The notes: generated by a model from the letters alone, not told the origin. 41,016 bases of DNA from Calditrichota bacterium (GCA_024277055.1 JAJRVZ010000056.1:1-41016), one strand, 5' to 3'; positions 8,373-16,606 are shown, counted from the stretch's first letter. Made by a program: numbers and translations.

Positions 8373-10010
8373 TTAACGAAGCAACGTCAGTTTTTGGGAT
8401 AACATTAAATCGCCTGAGAGCATTTGCAGTATATAGGTTCCACTGGATAACAACGCCCCGTTCTGATCCAAACCGTCCCATTTTATCGTGTGCCAGCCGG
8501 CAGCCATTTCACGGTTTATCAGTGAACGCACCAGCCGACCGGTAATATCAAATACATGCATTTCAACGCGGTCCGTTTTGGGAATAAAAAAATGGATATT
8601 TGTCTGTGGATTAAACGGATTCGGAAAGCTGGGATAAAGACGGGCCTCTCCCGGAATTGCCGCTCCGGGATCATCCAGCGAGCTCACCGCACCGTGCTCC
8701 AAAACCTGCACATGGGGTTTTATACGATTCAAACTGAAAGAGCTGAGTACCAGTTCTCCCCGGCCGTCATTATCCAGATCGGCGCTTGCAATTTTGGCAA
8801 CACCGAACAGGGCATCATTCTGTCCGGTATCTTCATAAATCACCGATTCCTGATAGCTCTGCTTTTGTGAAACGTCTCCACCCTGGTATTCCCAGTCGAA
8901 TACCCTGCTTACGGTACCGGCTGTATCAACCGCAGCCAGATAAAGGTCTGCACCATCCGGTATTTGCCCTTCCGGCGAATCGGCATTGGATGAAATGACC
9001 TGTGTGAATACAAATCCGCCATTTGTGAATTTATCATCCAGCAAGTGCGCACTGTCGGTAAAATTCATAGCTTCGATATCACCGTTATTTGTCAACACCC
9101 AGAATTTTCCCTCAATACTCGTCACATACAACTCCTGCAGACCATCGGCGTCAAAGTCCTTTGCCACCAATCCTTCATTGCTGAAGGCGAGCGGCTGTTC
9201 GGAAAGATAAAAATCGTTAGCCAGGCGATAATTATCCTCCGCCTGGTTTTCATACATCAACAGACGATTGTAATTCCACTCAACGGCATGCACTTCTTTT
9301 TGTCCGTCTCCGTCCAGGTCGCCCGTGCAAAGGGCATAACAATAGAATGACATACTGCTGTCATCGTTCATCTCCACGTTCCACTGCGGCGAGGACAAAT
9401 CACTTCCGTTTGCCAGTTCGGCGATGATCAGATGACTGGCCAGCGGATCGCGCCCATAGACGGCCATAATCAGTTCGGATTGAGGATCACTATCAATGTT
9501 GTCGATTTGTATTGCGGACGATTCCAGAACCCCGCCGGATAATCCCAAATCCCAGGTTGCGGTAGCTGTGGCCGGGAATCTTCCGGCCAGTTGATCATAT
9601 TCAAATATATGCAGCGCGTCCTGTCCTGCCAGGCAATCGTTCAAAACGATAATTTCAGGATTACCGTCACCGTCGAGATCGCCAAAATTAACAACGGAAT
9701 AATTGTCATTTTCGGCATCAAGGTCCGGAAACCATGCATACCAGTCGATTTTAAAGGAATCTGTCCCGGTTGATTCGTAAAGTACCGCATCGTTTCCGAA
9801 ACTGCCGCTCCAGGAACTGCTGTAGAGAAATTCTCCCCGCCCGTCCTGATCAAGGTCGAACCCGCTTCTCAGCGACCATATCGAGCCAGTGGGCGTGAGA
9901 CCGCCTTCAGACCATGGCAGATCATGCCAGGTGGGCTGGAATACATTATCCCAGGTTTGCCCGGATGCAGTCAGGGCGGCAACGAGTAATATGATTACTG
10001 TATATTTCAT
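8373..10010 (-). CDS. Secreted FG-GAP/VCBS-type repeat protein with type IX-like C-terminal sorting domain
   Basis: A 545-residue secreted protein with a signal peptide (residues 1-17). Its body carries about six calcium-loop repeats of the FG-GAP/VCBS type: DLDQDGRGEFLYS, DLDGDGNPEIIVL, DNIDSDPQSELIMA, DLDGDGQKEVHAV, DFDADGLQELYVT, DLDNDGRGELVLS. This suggests a beta-propeller stabilised by Ca2+. The last 85 residues (YPSFPNPFNPQTNIHF, then VFDITGRLVRSL, GWHTIKWDG, LSSGTYILQM) match the FlgD-like/T9SS type A sorting domain of FCB bacteria, so the protein is probably placed on the cell surface or released. It lies between the barrel gene and the TPR gene, with gaps of 53 and 19 bp. Confidence 0.88.
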   Translation of the reverse strand: MKYTVIILLVAALTASGQTWDNVFQPTWHDLPWSEGGLTPTGSIWSLRSGFDLDQDGRGEFLYSSSWSGSFGNDAVLYESTGTDSFKIDWYAWFPDLDAENDNYSVVNFGDLDGDGNPEIIVLNDCLAGQDALHIFEYDQLAGRFPATATATWDLGLSGGVLESSAIQIDNIDSDPQSELIMAVYGRDPLASHLIIAELANGSDLSSPQWNVEMNDDSSMSFYCYALCTGDLDGDGQKEVHAVEWNYNRLLMYENQAEDNYRLANDFYLSEQPLAFSNEGLVAKDFDADGLQELYVTSIEGKFWVLTNNGDIEAMNFTDSAHLLDDKFTNGGFVFTQVISSNADSPEGQIPDGADLYLAAVDTAGTVSRVFDWEYQGGDVSQKQSYQESVIYEDTGQNDALFGVAKIASADLDNDGRGELVLSSFSLNRIKPHVQVLEHGAVSSLDDPGAAIPGEARLYPSFPNPFNPQTNIHFFIPKTDRVEMHVFDITGRLVRSLINREMAAGWHTIKWDGLDQNGALLSSGTYILQMLSGDLMLSQKLTLLR

Positions 10011-10063
10011 TTCTAACCTCTTTTCGGATCAGTCATGCTTTCTATCGAGTGACCTATTTATCG

Positions 10064-10951
10064 TTAAAACGTGTATCCAAAAACCATCGTATAATTCATG
10101 GCCTTTACAATTTCACCGCGGAAAGGTTCTTTGAACAATTCCCTGCTCCATTTGAATTCGGCCGAAATTTTTGCGTTCCATACCCGACGCAATGAAAGCG
10201 AAAAAGCATTCAGATGTTTTTCCGCCAGGTTGTACACGACAAATCCTTTCCCGGTAACAGCAAAAATCCGGTAGCCCGTCCACCACTCCGCCTTTGCCGT
10301 CCAGTTTCCCGAAAAATAGCTGAGACTGTACTGAACCGACGGCAACTGCGTTTGAGCGAATCCTATTTCCTCGGAAAGCCGGATATAGGTTCCTCTCAGC
10401 TCCGAGTAGAACCAGGGACCGGTAAAATAATTACCAAGATAAAAACCGAACCAGGCATCCGTCTGTATTACGTTCAGTGAGGGTACGTAATTTTCATAAA
10501 GCGAGTAATAGACATTAACGCCGGTTTCGTAATACTGGTCCCTGTACCTGTTAATACCTGCGAACAGAACGTAACTTTTATCCGTCAGGGCATCATCGGT
10601 AAAGATACCATGCATGCCAAGGTTCAAGCGCAGATCCGTCAGCTGGTAATTGGTATAATTGAATGAAATATCCGTCTGGTTCAGGCTCGAACCGGGCTGC
10701 CTGTACTCCACTCCGTCGTACAAGTAGGAAAATCCACGGTAATTTATTTTCGTGTAAGCCGCATCCATCTCAAAGGAATGTTCCGGGCCATAGCCGTAGA
10801 AAGCGTATACCCCGCCGACAATCGTTCTGTTTTTTGACAATGCACCATCATAACTCGAGAAAAGAGTATAGGGCAATATATCCAGCCGGGATTTTGTCTG
10901 GGCGGTTGACACAGTTACCAAAGCGAACAGTATTATCCACAGATACCTCAT
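10064..10951 (-). CDS. Outer-membrane beta-barrel protein
   Basis: A 295-residue protein with a signal peptide (residues 1-17, ending VSTAQ). It then shows alternating amphipathic strands rich in aromatic residues through to a terminal Phe (MVFGYTF), the usual end of an outer-membrane barrel. The even strand spacing suggests about 12-14 strands. The specific family is not recognised; it resembles the YaiO/porin-like barrels of FCB bacteria in general style only. Its ATG overlaps the stop of the urea-transporter/M23 fusion by 4 bp, so the two are translated together, which suggests a functional link between an inner-membrane transporter/peptidase and an outer-membrane channel. Confidence 0.75.
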   Translation of the reverse strand: MRYLWIILFALVTVSTAQTKSRLDILPYTLFSSYDGALSKNRTIVGGVYAFYGYGPEHSFEMDAAYTKINYRGFSYLYDGVEYRQPGSSLNQTDISFNYTNYQLTDLRLNLGMHGIFTDDALTDKSYVLFAGINRYRDQYYETGVNVYYSLYENYVPSLNVIQTDAWFGFYLGNYFTGPWFYSELRGTYIRLSEEIGFAQTQLPSVQYSLSYFSGNWTAKAEWWTGYRIFAVTGKGFVVYNLAEKHLNAFSLSLRRVWNAKISAEFKWSRELFKEPFRGEIVKAMNYTMVFGYTF

Positions 10952-13017
10952 TGTTTTCTCCTCAATTCAAGGTTACGCACCCTGATATATTCAAAACCGG
11001 CGAATTCATCCAGCTTTACGGTGCAGGTTTCATCAATCCCCAGGTATCCTGATTTGATTTCCCCTTCAACGGTCAGATCATCCTTCCATTTTCCGGAATA
11101 GGTAATCCGGTTCAGATCATGGTAAAAAGAACTTAAAAACAACGTTGCCCCTCTTTTGAAACCACTGACAACGGAACCTACGGGGATGGTATCCTCCCAG
11201 GACATTTCTTCTTTAAACGCCAGCGGCAAGCGGGGCAAGGCCATAAACATTTTATTTAAATAGTTATCTTTTCCTTCCACGCGATAAAAATAAAACGTTC
11301 CTTCATGTTTTCCGAAATACAGCCGGCCCTTTCCGGAATCAAAGTAAAACAAACCATCCGGTGCCATTTTCACTTCCAGTTCCAGTTCATCCGTTTTACT
11401 GCCATTTTGATAAACCGCAAATGAATGGTGCTGATCGAGGATAAAGGTCAGAGAATTATCCAGTCTTTTATTCACGGCAACCGGCTCAATGTCCTTTCCC
11501 TCGAGGGGAACCCGGTTTGAATAAAACTGATCACCGCACAAAAAATTTACAAAACTGAAAGGCAAAGTGTGGTCACCAATCTGATCCGTCGCCTGCACCT
11601 GAACATGAATATGCGGTTGCGGCGAATATCCTGAATTTCCGCATAATCCCAGCATGCTGCCACGTTCTACCCAGTCTCCCTCTTTAACCCGAAGTGACTT
11701 TTGTTTCAGGTGAGATATTTCGACATAAAAACCACGGGTATCATAGATGATAACCAGGTTGCCCCAGTTGTTGCTTTTATCCGCCTGGTCAACGGGATTA
11801 TCCGGTAAATCTTCCACAATTCGAACAACTCTTCCGCGAACAGGCGAAAGAACCGGTTTCCCAAATGCGTAATAATCATTCAGTTCCGTTCCATGATTCC
11901 CGAATGTCTGTCCGGCTTCATCCGCAATAACAAAATCATAGGCATATTTCCACGAGCCCTGGTGGGTCCATTTTCCGTCAAACCCCTGCCACACCCGCCA
12001 TTTTCCGGCAAAGGGCAGTACCAGTGTTCGCTCATGTCCTTTGAAGCGCTGCTGGTCGGTCAGATAATGATCGAGCGTTTCCTCGGGAATCTGTTTAATA
12101 AATGTCGCCAGCAGTGGATAGCGAACTATTCCGAGCACATAAATGAACGACAAAGAAATAAGATTGAAGGGTAACGTAAATGCCGGTATCCCATAGCGTG
12201 CCCAGAAAACCTCGACCGATTTCAGGAGAATGGTTGATGAGCTGACGGCAATCAGGGCCAGCACATAGCTGCGCGGTGACGGCACGAAAAACACCCCACC
12301 CAACGCAATTGAAATCAGGATAAAATTAAAACTGTTCAGGTCCTGAAACGCAATCGGGAAAGAACCGATCATGAGTGCGTTGATAATTGTACCGCTGTAA
12401 TAGCCGACGATGACCAGCAGGAAGAGGATTCGTGATGAGAATAGAATCGCCAGCAGCAACAGCAGCCCGGTCGAGGGGTACGGCATGAACAGAATGGCCC
12501 CGAGAGATTTGAGCAGCCCGCTGAACCATAACGGTAAATAAAGATCCAGCGAGGAAGCAACCGTTGGATACAGGCCGGATACAAACAGGTTTGAAAACTG
12601 CGATGATGCCAGGTAGGCAATGGAACTGATTATTACAAACGGAATGCTGAGAATCGGTAATTTGAAATAATAGCTGAATACATTGTGCAGCATCATCGTA
12701 ACTACAAATGTGAATACTCCGGCGGTTACAACAAAAAAGATCGTCAGCGGAGTCATTCGAAACAGATAGCCGATTGAAAGCCCGACCAGCAACGGATTAT
12801 AGGTATAAAAACCATCTTTCAAGAACTGCCTGTCGACGTTTATGAAATTAGCGAATATATAAGCTGAAACGACTGCGATTATACCGGCAGACGCGATATT
12901 GGGATTGACAACTGTAAGCAGCAGAAACAATGCTCCGAGAACGTAGCCGTTCAAAAAAAATATTTCGGAATAACTGCTCAGAATTGCGTTGGTATGTTCA
13001 CGAACCGCCGTTTTCAC
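10948..13017 (-). CDS. Fusion of urea transporter (UT family) and M23 peptidase domain
   Basis: A 689-residue protein. Residues 1-305 form a bacterial urea-transporter domain: about ten helices in two inverted repeats, with the NPLLVGL motif at 74-80 and the two LPxxTxPF-type selectivity motifs (KLPILSIPFVI at 119-129 and IPAFTLPFNLI at 277-287). Residues 330-480 form an M23/LytM domain: His352 and Asp361 (WTHQGSWKYAYDF), SHL at 435-437 and the zinc-binding HIH at 469-471. The spacing of the first His resembles an M23 subfamily with YAYDF/YALDF rather than HxxxD. Residues 490-689 are beta-rich and unrecognised. UT domains conduct urea or related small amides; M23 domains cut peptidoglycan cross-bridges or glycine-rich peptides. 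GTG start. It overlaps the barrel gene and follows the decarboxylase gene by 66 bp. Confidence 0.85.
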   Translation of the reverse strand: MKTAVREHTNAILSSYSEIFFLNGYVLGALFLLLTVVNPNIASAGIIAVVSAYIFANFINVDRQFLKDGFYTYNPLLVGLSIGYLFRMTPLTIFFVVTAGVFTFVVTMMLHNVFSYYFKLPILSIPFVIISSIAYLASSQFSNLFVSGLYPTVASSLDLYLPLWFSGLLKSLGAILFMPYPSTGLLLLLAILFSSRILFLLVIVGYYSGTIINALMIGSFPIAFQDLNSFNFILISIALGGVFFVPSPRSYVLALIAVSSSTILLKSVEVFWARYGIPAFTLPFNLISLSFIYVLGIVRYPLLATFIKQIPEETLDHYLTDQQRFKGHERTLVLPFAGKWRVWQGFDGKWTHQGSWKYAYDFVIADEAGQTFGNHGTELNDYYAFGKPVLSPVRGRVVRIVEDLPDNPVDQADKSNNWGNLVIIYDTRGFYVEISHLKQKSLRVKEGDWVERGSMLGLCGNSGYSPQPHIHVQVQATDQIGDHTLPFSFVNFLCGDQFYSNRVPLEGKDIEPVAVNKRLDNSLTFILDQHHSFAVYQNGSKTDELELEVKMAPDGLFYFDSGKGRLYFGKHEGTFYFYRVEGKDNYLNKMFMALPRLPLAFKEEMSWEDTIPVGSVVSGFKRGATLFLSSFYHDLNRITYSGKWKDDLTVEGEIKSGYLGIDETCTVKLDEFAGFEYIRVRNLELRRKQ

Positions 13018-13083
13018 CCTTCACCCTGTATTGGTTTTTGAATCATTTCGTGAAAAAGTTACATCTTTTTCCTTAACACCGTA

Positions 13084-14454
13084 TTAATCATTTTTCTCCG
13101 GTTTTTTAACCTCAATTATTAATCGTCCGGGCAAGCGTTCGTTTCTTTCAATATCTTCCAGTGATTCGGAAACCCGGATCAGATCAACGGTTCCGTTTTC
13201 ACTGATCAAAACCACGTTGGGACGATATTCGATGAATTGCATCCATTGTGTGTTATTGTAAGCCCCGATGGGTGAAATGATCAGTCGGGTTCCGCGCTCC
13301 AGGGGCGGTAGTAAACTGCCCTCATCGATCACATCGATATTCATGCACAGCGGCCCGTAAATTATTGACGGCTCATTCAGTCCTGACAGTTCCCGGTCCA
13401 CTTCGATATTAAATTTGTACCAGAAGGAAGTAAACAGATTATTTACACCGGCATCGGTAATGTACGCACGGCGCCCGTCCGGCAGCCTTTTTGAGGCGAA
13501 CAGGGTGGTAATCATGGACCCGGCTTCATCGACAATCGCCCTGCCGTTTTCGAGGATCAGTTCCGGGAAATCTCCGGGTTTTAAATTGCGGTACAAGGCA
13601 TCGGTTATTTTTTCCGCGTAACTGTCCAGGGAAGGGATCGCCACTTCCGGCGGCAGGTAGGTACCTTTCAGTTTGCTTTGTGACGGCAAGCCGCCACCGA
13701 TATCGATATACTCGATATTGAAACCAAACTGCTCTTCCACTTCATTGGCAAATTGTACCATTTTTTCTACTTCCACCGCATAGGCATCAGGTTCAAGAAT
13801 ATAGGTACCGATATGGCAGTGAAGTCCGTTCAGAACGATTTTGCCCGCCCCGGCCATTCGTTTTACGGCATCCAGGGCCTGACCCGATTCCAGGTTGAAT
13901 CCGAAGCGCGACCATTGCGGATGAATACCGGTATCCATGTTCAGGCGCATGCCGGCTTTAATTTTTTTCTTAAGTTTATCGCTGACCTTTTCCAGATCAA
14001 AAATTTCATCCATGTGATCAATATTTATTTTGGCGCCCTCTTTTGCCGCCTTTTCCAGGGCCGGCATCGATTTATGCGGTCCGTTGAATATGATTTGATT
14101 ACCGGGGATACCCAGTTTCCTGGCCTTATCGTATTCCATTTCGGAAACCACTTCCGCGATCGCCCCTTCCTGGTGCAGAACAGCGCAGATGGCCTGCAGA
14201 TAGTTGGTTTTGTACGACCAGCCGAATGTTACCTGCGGGTAGCGATTCTGAAACAAACCGTACAATTCACGATAGCGGTTGCGAAGTTTTTGTTCCGAAA
14301 ATACATACAACGGTGAACCGAATTTACCGACCAGTTCGGCTATTGGTACCGAATCAATCTCCGTGCGTATTTTACGGGCATATAATGGACTGCTGCCGAA
14401 TTTATTCATCATTCCGGATTGCAGCTTGGTAATTACTGGTTTTTCGTATTTCAT
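13084..14454 (-). CDS. Fold-III PLP-dependent decarboxylase (DAP/ornithine/arginine decarboxylase family) with leader-like N-terminus
   Basis: A 456-residue alanine-racemase-fold decarboxylase related to LysA. The PLP lysine is K82 (GWSYKTNY). Other conserved parts are HCHIG, DIGGGLPS (phosphate loop), LENGRAIVDEAG (the EPGR motif with N for P), GPLCMNIDVID (catalytic Cys and Asp of the CxxxD motif) and ISPIGAYNNTQWMQF. Such enzymes remove the alpha-carboxylate of a basic or diamino acid; the substrate is unknown. The first 23 residues (KPVITKLQSGMMNKFG) do not belong to the fold and look like a short RiPP-type leader. The gene overlaps the ATP-grasp gene by 4 bp, next to a PqqD-like gene, so it is more likely part of a specialised pathway than the lysine-biosynthesis enzyme. 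Confidence 0.83.
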   Translation of the reverse strand: MKYEKPVITKLQSGMMNKFGSSPLYARKIRTEIDSVPIAELVGKFGSPLYVFSEQKLRNRYRELYGLFQNRYPQVTFGWSYKTNYLQAICAVLHQEGAIAEVVSEMEYDKARKLGIPGNQIIFNGPHKSMPALEKAAKEGAKINIDHMDEIFDLEKVSDKLKKKIKAGMRLNMDTGIHPQWSRFGFNLESGQALDAVKRMAGAGKIVLNGLHCHIGTYILEPDAYAVEVEKMVQFANEVEEQFGFNIEYIDIGGGLPSQSKLKGTYLPPEVAIPSLDSYAEKITDALYRNLKPGDFPELILENGRAIVDEAGSMITTLFASKRLPDGRRAYITDAGVNNLFTSFWYKFNIEVDRELSGLNEPSIIYGPLCMNIDVIDEGSLLPPLERGTRLIISPIGAYNNTQWMQFIEYRPNVVLISENGTVDLIRVSESLEDIERNERLPGRLIIEVKKPEKND

Positions 14455-15494
14455 TTGGGATTTTCTCCTCTGGTAGTCATATTTTGAAAAGCCGTCATTT
14501 CCGTGATCGTCTCCCAGGTATAACGCACATACAGTTTACCTGCATCGTAGTCATCCGGGATATCGGGTTCTCGACCCTGCAGACAGCGGATGATATTTGC
14601 CGGCAGATTAATCCCGACCCCGGTCGCAAAATAAGACCAGGCAGGAAGCCGGGGATTGATCTCTATTAAATAAACGGTATCCCCCTCTACTATGCACTCA
14701 AGTTCGAAACCGCCTTTCCATTTGTATTCCGTCAGAAACTTTTCGGCGGCGTCAGACATTGCCCGATGCTTTATTGTCACTCCCGTCCAGATTTTGCCGA
14801 GTGAAGTAATCCACATTTTTTTTATCCCGACCATTCCAAGAGAACGGCCGCTGCCGTCTCCCGCACCGACGACATTCAGCTCTTCGCCGGAAACACTTTT
14901 CTGAACAATGACCGGATACCCCCACTCGGCAACTATTTTATTATAATAGCCCGCCGCTTCCTGGCTTGTGTAAGCGCGATAGGCTTTGTAAAACGCACCT
15001 TTTACCATTAACGGCAGACCCAGCTTTTCAATCGCTTCATTTAAATCTTCATAGGAAGTTACGACCCTGGATGGCGGTGTTTTAACACCGATAGTTTTCG
15101 CCACTTCCTCCAGTCGGTCTTTACCCCGCAACCGGAATTGTTCGGCATCGGGTACAAACGTATGAATGCCATTCTCTTTCAACTCATCCTGATATTTAAT
15201 AATCAACGGCAATTCCGCATCCAGATTGGAGATTACGGCATCCAATCCGTAGTTTTGTTTGATATAGTATAAACGTTTTAAAAATGCCTCCTGTCCGCCT
15301 GAAGGATACGGCAACAGAAACGAACGCTCAAACAGATCATTCAAGTATATTCCGGGATCCATGGCGTCATACGCCAAACCATATAGTTTCAAATCCAGGT
15401 CTTCCGCCTCCAGCAGGCTGCGTGCCACGCCGACACCCGGTCCGGGATTATCAACCGCATTGATTCCCGTAATACCAACACACCATTTTGACAC
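14451..15494 (-). CDS. ATP-grasp domain ligase (CarB/PylC-like)
   Basis: A 347-residue protein: an N-terminal pre-ATP-grasp Rossmann-like part (GITGINAVDNPGPGVGVARSL; DAVISNLDAELPLI), the central ATP-binding lobe (RLRGKDRLEEVAKTIGVKTPPS; LPLMVKGAFYKAYRA) and the catalytic lobe ending in GGFELECIVEGDTVYLIEINPRLPAW, whose ExNPR motif binds Mg-ATP. ATP-grasp enzymes activate a carboxylate as an acyl phosphate and join it to an amine; this subgroup is close to carbamoyl-phosphate-synthase-like and amino-acid ligases. The start is GTG with AAAGGA upstream. It sits 32 bp after the PqqD-like gene and overlaps the PLP decarboxylase gene, so the three are almost certainly co-translated. Confidence 0.85.
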   Translation of the reverse strand: MSKWCVGITGINAVDNPGPGVGVARSLLEAEDLDLKLYGLAYDAMDPGIYLNDLFERSFLLPYPSGGQEAFLKRLYYIKQNYGLDAVISNLDAELPLIIKYQDELKENGIHTFVPDAEQFRLRGKDRLEEVAKTIGVKTPPSRVVTSYEDLNEAIEKLGLPLMVKGAFYKAYRAYTSQEAAGYYNKIVAEWGYPVIVQKSVSGEELNVVGAGDGSGRSLGMVGIKKMWITSLGKIWTGVTIKHRAMSDAAEKFLTEYKWKGGFELECIVEGDTVYLIEINPRLPAWSYFATGVGINLPANIIRCLQGREPDIPDDYDAGKLYVRYTWETITEMTAFQNMTTRGENPK

Positions 15495-15526
15495 ACGCTA
15501 TCCTTTCAATAAAAATGTCATAGAAT

Positions 15527-15763
15527 TTATACAATGCCCATGCTCTTAAGTTGTTGCAAAAAATCACTCATGTCCCGTTGCAATTCCTCCGGAACCTCAT
15601 CGAAAGTTTCAGTTAATTGCTTTTCAATTTCAGTTTCGGTTAATCCTTCTTTCAGTTTATTCAATATGAACAATCCGGTTGAGTTCACCGTAAAGCTCTC
15701 TCCCGTTGTCGGGTCAAAAACAAAACCTTCATCGTTAACCGCCAGGTGCTGGATTCTGCTCAT
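15527..15763 (-). CDS. PqqD-like protein (RiPP recognition element)
   Basis: A 78-residue cytoplasmic protein with the PqqD fold: an N-terminal three-strand hairpin (HLAVNDEGFVFDPTTGESFTVN), the turn STGLFILNKLKEG and three helices (TETEIEKQLTETFD; EELQRDMSDFLQQLKSMGIV). PqqD-like domains bind the leader part of a precursor peptide and hand it to a modifying enzyme. No separate precursor gene is visible; the leader-like N-terminus of the nearby decarboxylase is one candidate ligand. The ATG at 15763 is preferred over the one at 15769 because AAAGGA then lies 7 bases upstream. It is the first gene of a seven-gene block. Confidence 0.82.
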   Translation of the reverse strand: MSRIQHLAVNDEGFVFDPTTGESFTVNSTGLFILNKLKEGLTETEIEKQLTETFDEVPEELQRDMSDFLQQLKSMGIV

Positions 15764-15875
15764 TTGCATCCTTTCTTTTTGTTCGCATTTTTTTCATAAT
15801 CTATTAATTTACACGAATATCATCAAAATTCAATTCCCGTGATGCATCCGTTTAAAGAGATCACGGATTAACAGC

Positions 15876-16064
15876 TCAATGATTATACTTCGTCGCCTTC
15901 TGTTCGACAGGTGCGCAGTGGCTGCAACCCTCTGATTCACTTCCATGACACCCTCCGGCAGCACCGCGGATTGATTTCACAAAACTTCTCAAACTCCAGT
16001 AGCCGATCATGATTGCCGTTAAAACCGCGAGTGTGGTTAAAATGGTTTCCAGGAAAACCTGCAT
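15876..16064 (-). CDS. Small Cys-rich single-span membrane protein (FeoB-associated-protein-like)
   Basis: A 62-residue protein with one membrane helix (residues about 5-26), a short basic stretch (RSFVKSIRG) and a Gly/Cys/His-rich tail, AAGGCHGSESEGCSHCAP, that could bind a metal through three Cys and two His. It resembles the FeoB-associated Cys-rich membrane protein family in layout, but there is no feoB nearby. It starts about 20 bp after a terminator-like hairpin that follows the DUF5676-like gene, so it depends on read-through or on its own promoter. A role in metal handling is an inference from the tail and the copper genes upstream. Confidence 0.68.
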   Translation of the reverse strand: MQVFLETILTTLAVLTAIMIGYWSLRSFVKSIRGAAGGCHGSESEGCSHCAPVEQKATKYNH

Positions 16065-16084
16065 TTTTTTGCCCTTTCATATTT

Positions 16085-16118
16085 AAAAAGGCCTGCCTCC
16101 CTTTTCGGAAAGCAGACC
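16085..16118 (-). terminator. Terminator between the DUF5676-like gene and the Cys-rich protein gene
   Basis: The minus strand forms a roughly 12-bp stem with three G-U pairs (GGTCTGCTTTCC with GGGAGGCAGGCC) around a 5-base loop, followed by TTTTTAAAT. It ends the short operon that begins at 16571. Confidence 0.68.
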
Positions 16119-16137
16119 CTGGGGGAGAGGAGATATG

Positions 16138-16395
16138 TTATGCGCCTTCTTTTCCTTTAAAAAAATTGTAAATCGGTACGTATACCAATCCTATGTACAA
16201 ACCCCATATCATGCTTTCAATTAATCCCAGGAAGAAACTTCCCCAGGATAACCAGGTAAAGCCGGGCAGAACATTCTGAAGAAATCCGCTCATATGAAAT
16301 TCGTTCGGTGTAAGCAAACCAAACAATACACATACCACAAAACTGATTGCCAGGAAAAGACTTAACTAAACGGCGACGGTTTTTATATTAAGCAT
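16138..16395 (-). pseudogene. DUF5676-like small membrane protein gene interrupted by an in-frame TAG at codon 10
   Basis: From an ATG at 16395 with AGGAG at good spacing, the frame reads MLNIKTVAV, then TAG (16366-16368), then continues open as LSLFLAISFVVCVLFGLL to the stop at 16138. The whole 85-codon frame has the shape of DUF5676-type two-helix membrane proteins found near copper genes: an N-terminal MLNxK start, a first helix, the loop LPGFTWLSWGSFFLGLIES and a second helix ending VYVPIYNFFKG. Only one base needs changing (for example TCG or TTG to TAG). Restart at a GTG at 16338 is possible but has no ribosome-binding site and removes half of the first helix. It may be a recent nonsense mutation, a sequence error or a suppressed stop. 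Confidence 0.6.
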
Positions 16396-16454
16396 TTTGT
16401 GCTCCTTTCTTTGATTTTCAAAGAGTTCATAATCGGTTCTTAATAAAGAAAATG

Positions 16455-16571
16455 CTATCTGTTATGTCGGCTGCCATGCTGATGATGACCATGATTATGA
16501 CCGAATTTGTGAAACAGCACGATGACAAAAACAATCATAATCAACGACCAGTTTTCTGCTAACCATTCCAT
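16455..16571 (-). CDS. 38-aa His-rich membrane protein (DUF2933-like)
   Basis: The frame starts at the ATG at 16571, with AAAGGA 8 bases upstream. It encodes MEWLAENWSLIMIVFVIVLFHKFG followed by a His-rich tail, HNHGHHQHGSRH. The single helix preceded by 'M-WL--NW' and followed by FGH/GHH repeats matches the layout of DUF2933 proteins, tiny membrane proteins common in copper and heavy-metal resistance clusters. It is the first gene after the sigma-54-like promoter at 16607-16622 and the palindrome pair at 16708-16745. The tail could bind Cu or Zn at the membrane surface; that role is inferred. Confidence 0.7.
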   Translation of the reverse strand: MEWLAENWSLIMIVFVIVLFHKFGHNHGHHQHGSRHNR

Positions 16572-16606
16572 TTCAATTTCCTTTCCATAGATTCATTGAA
16601 TTATTA

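Noticed and set aside
15837-15866. 7-bp inverted repeat (CCGTGAT/ATCACGG) upstream of the PqqD-like gene
   Set aside because: The loop is long (16 bases) and no U-run follows; it could be an operator but there is no second copy.
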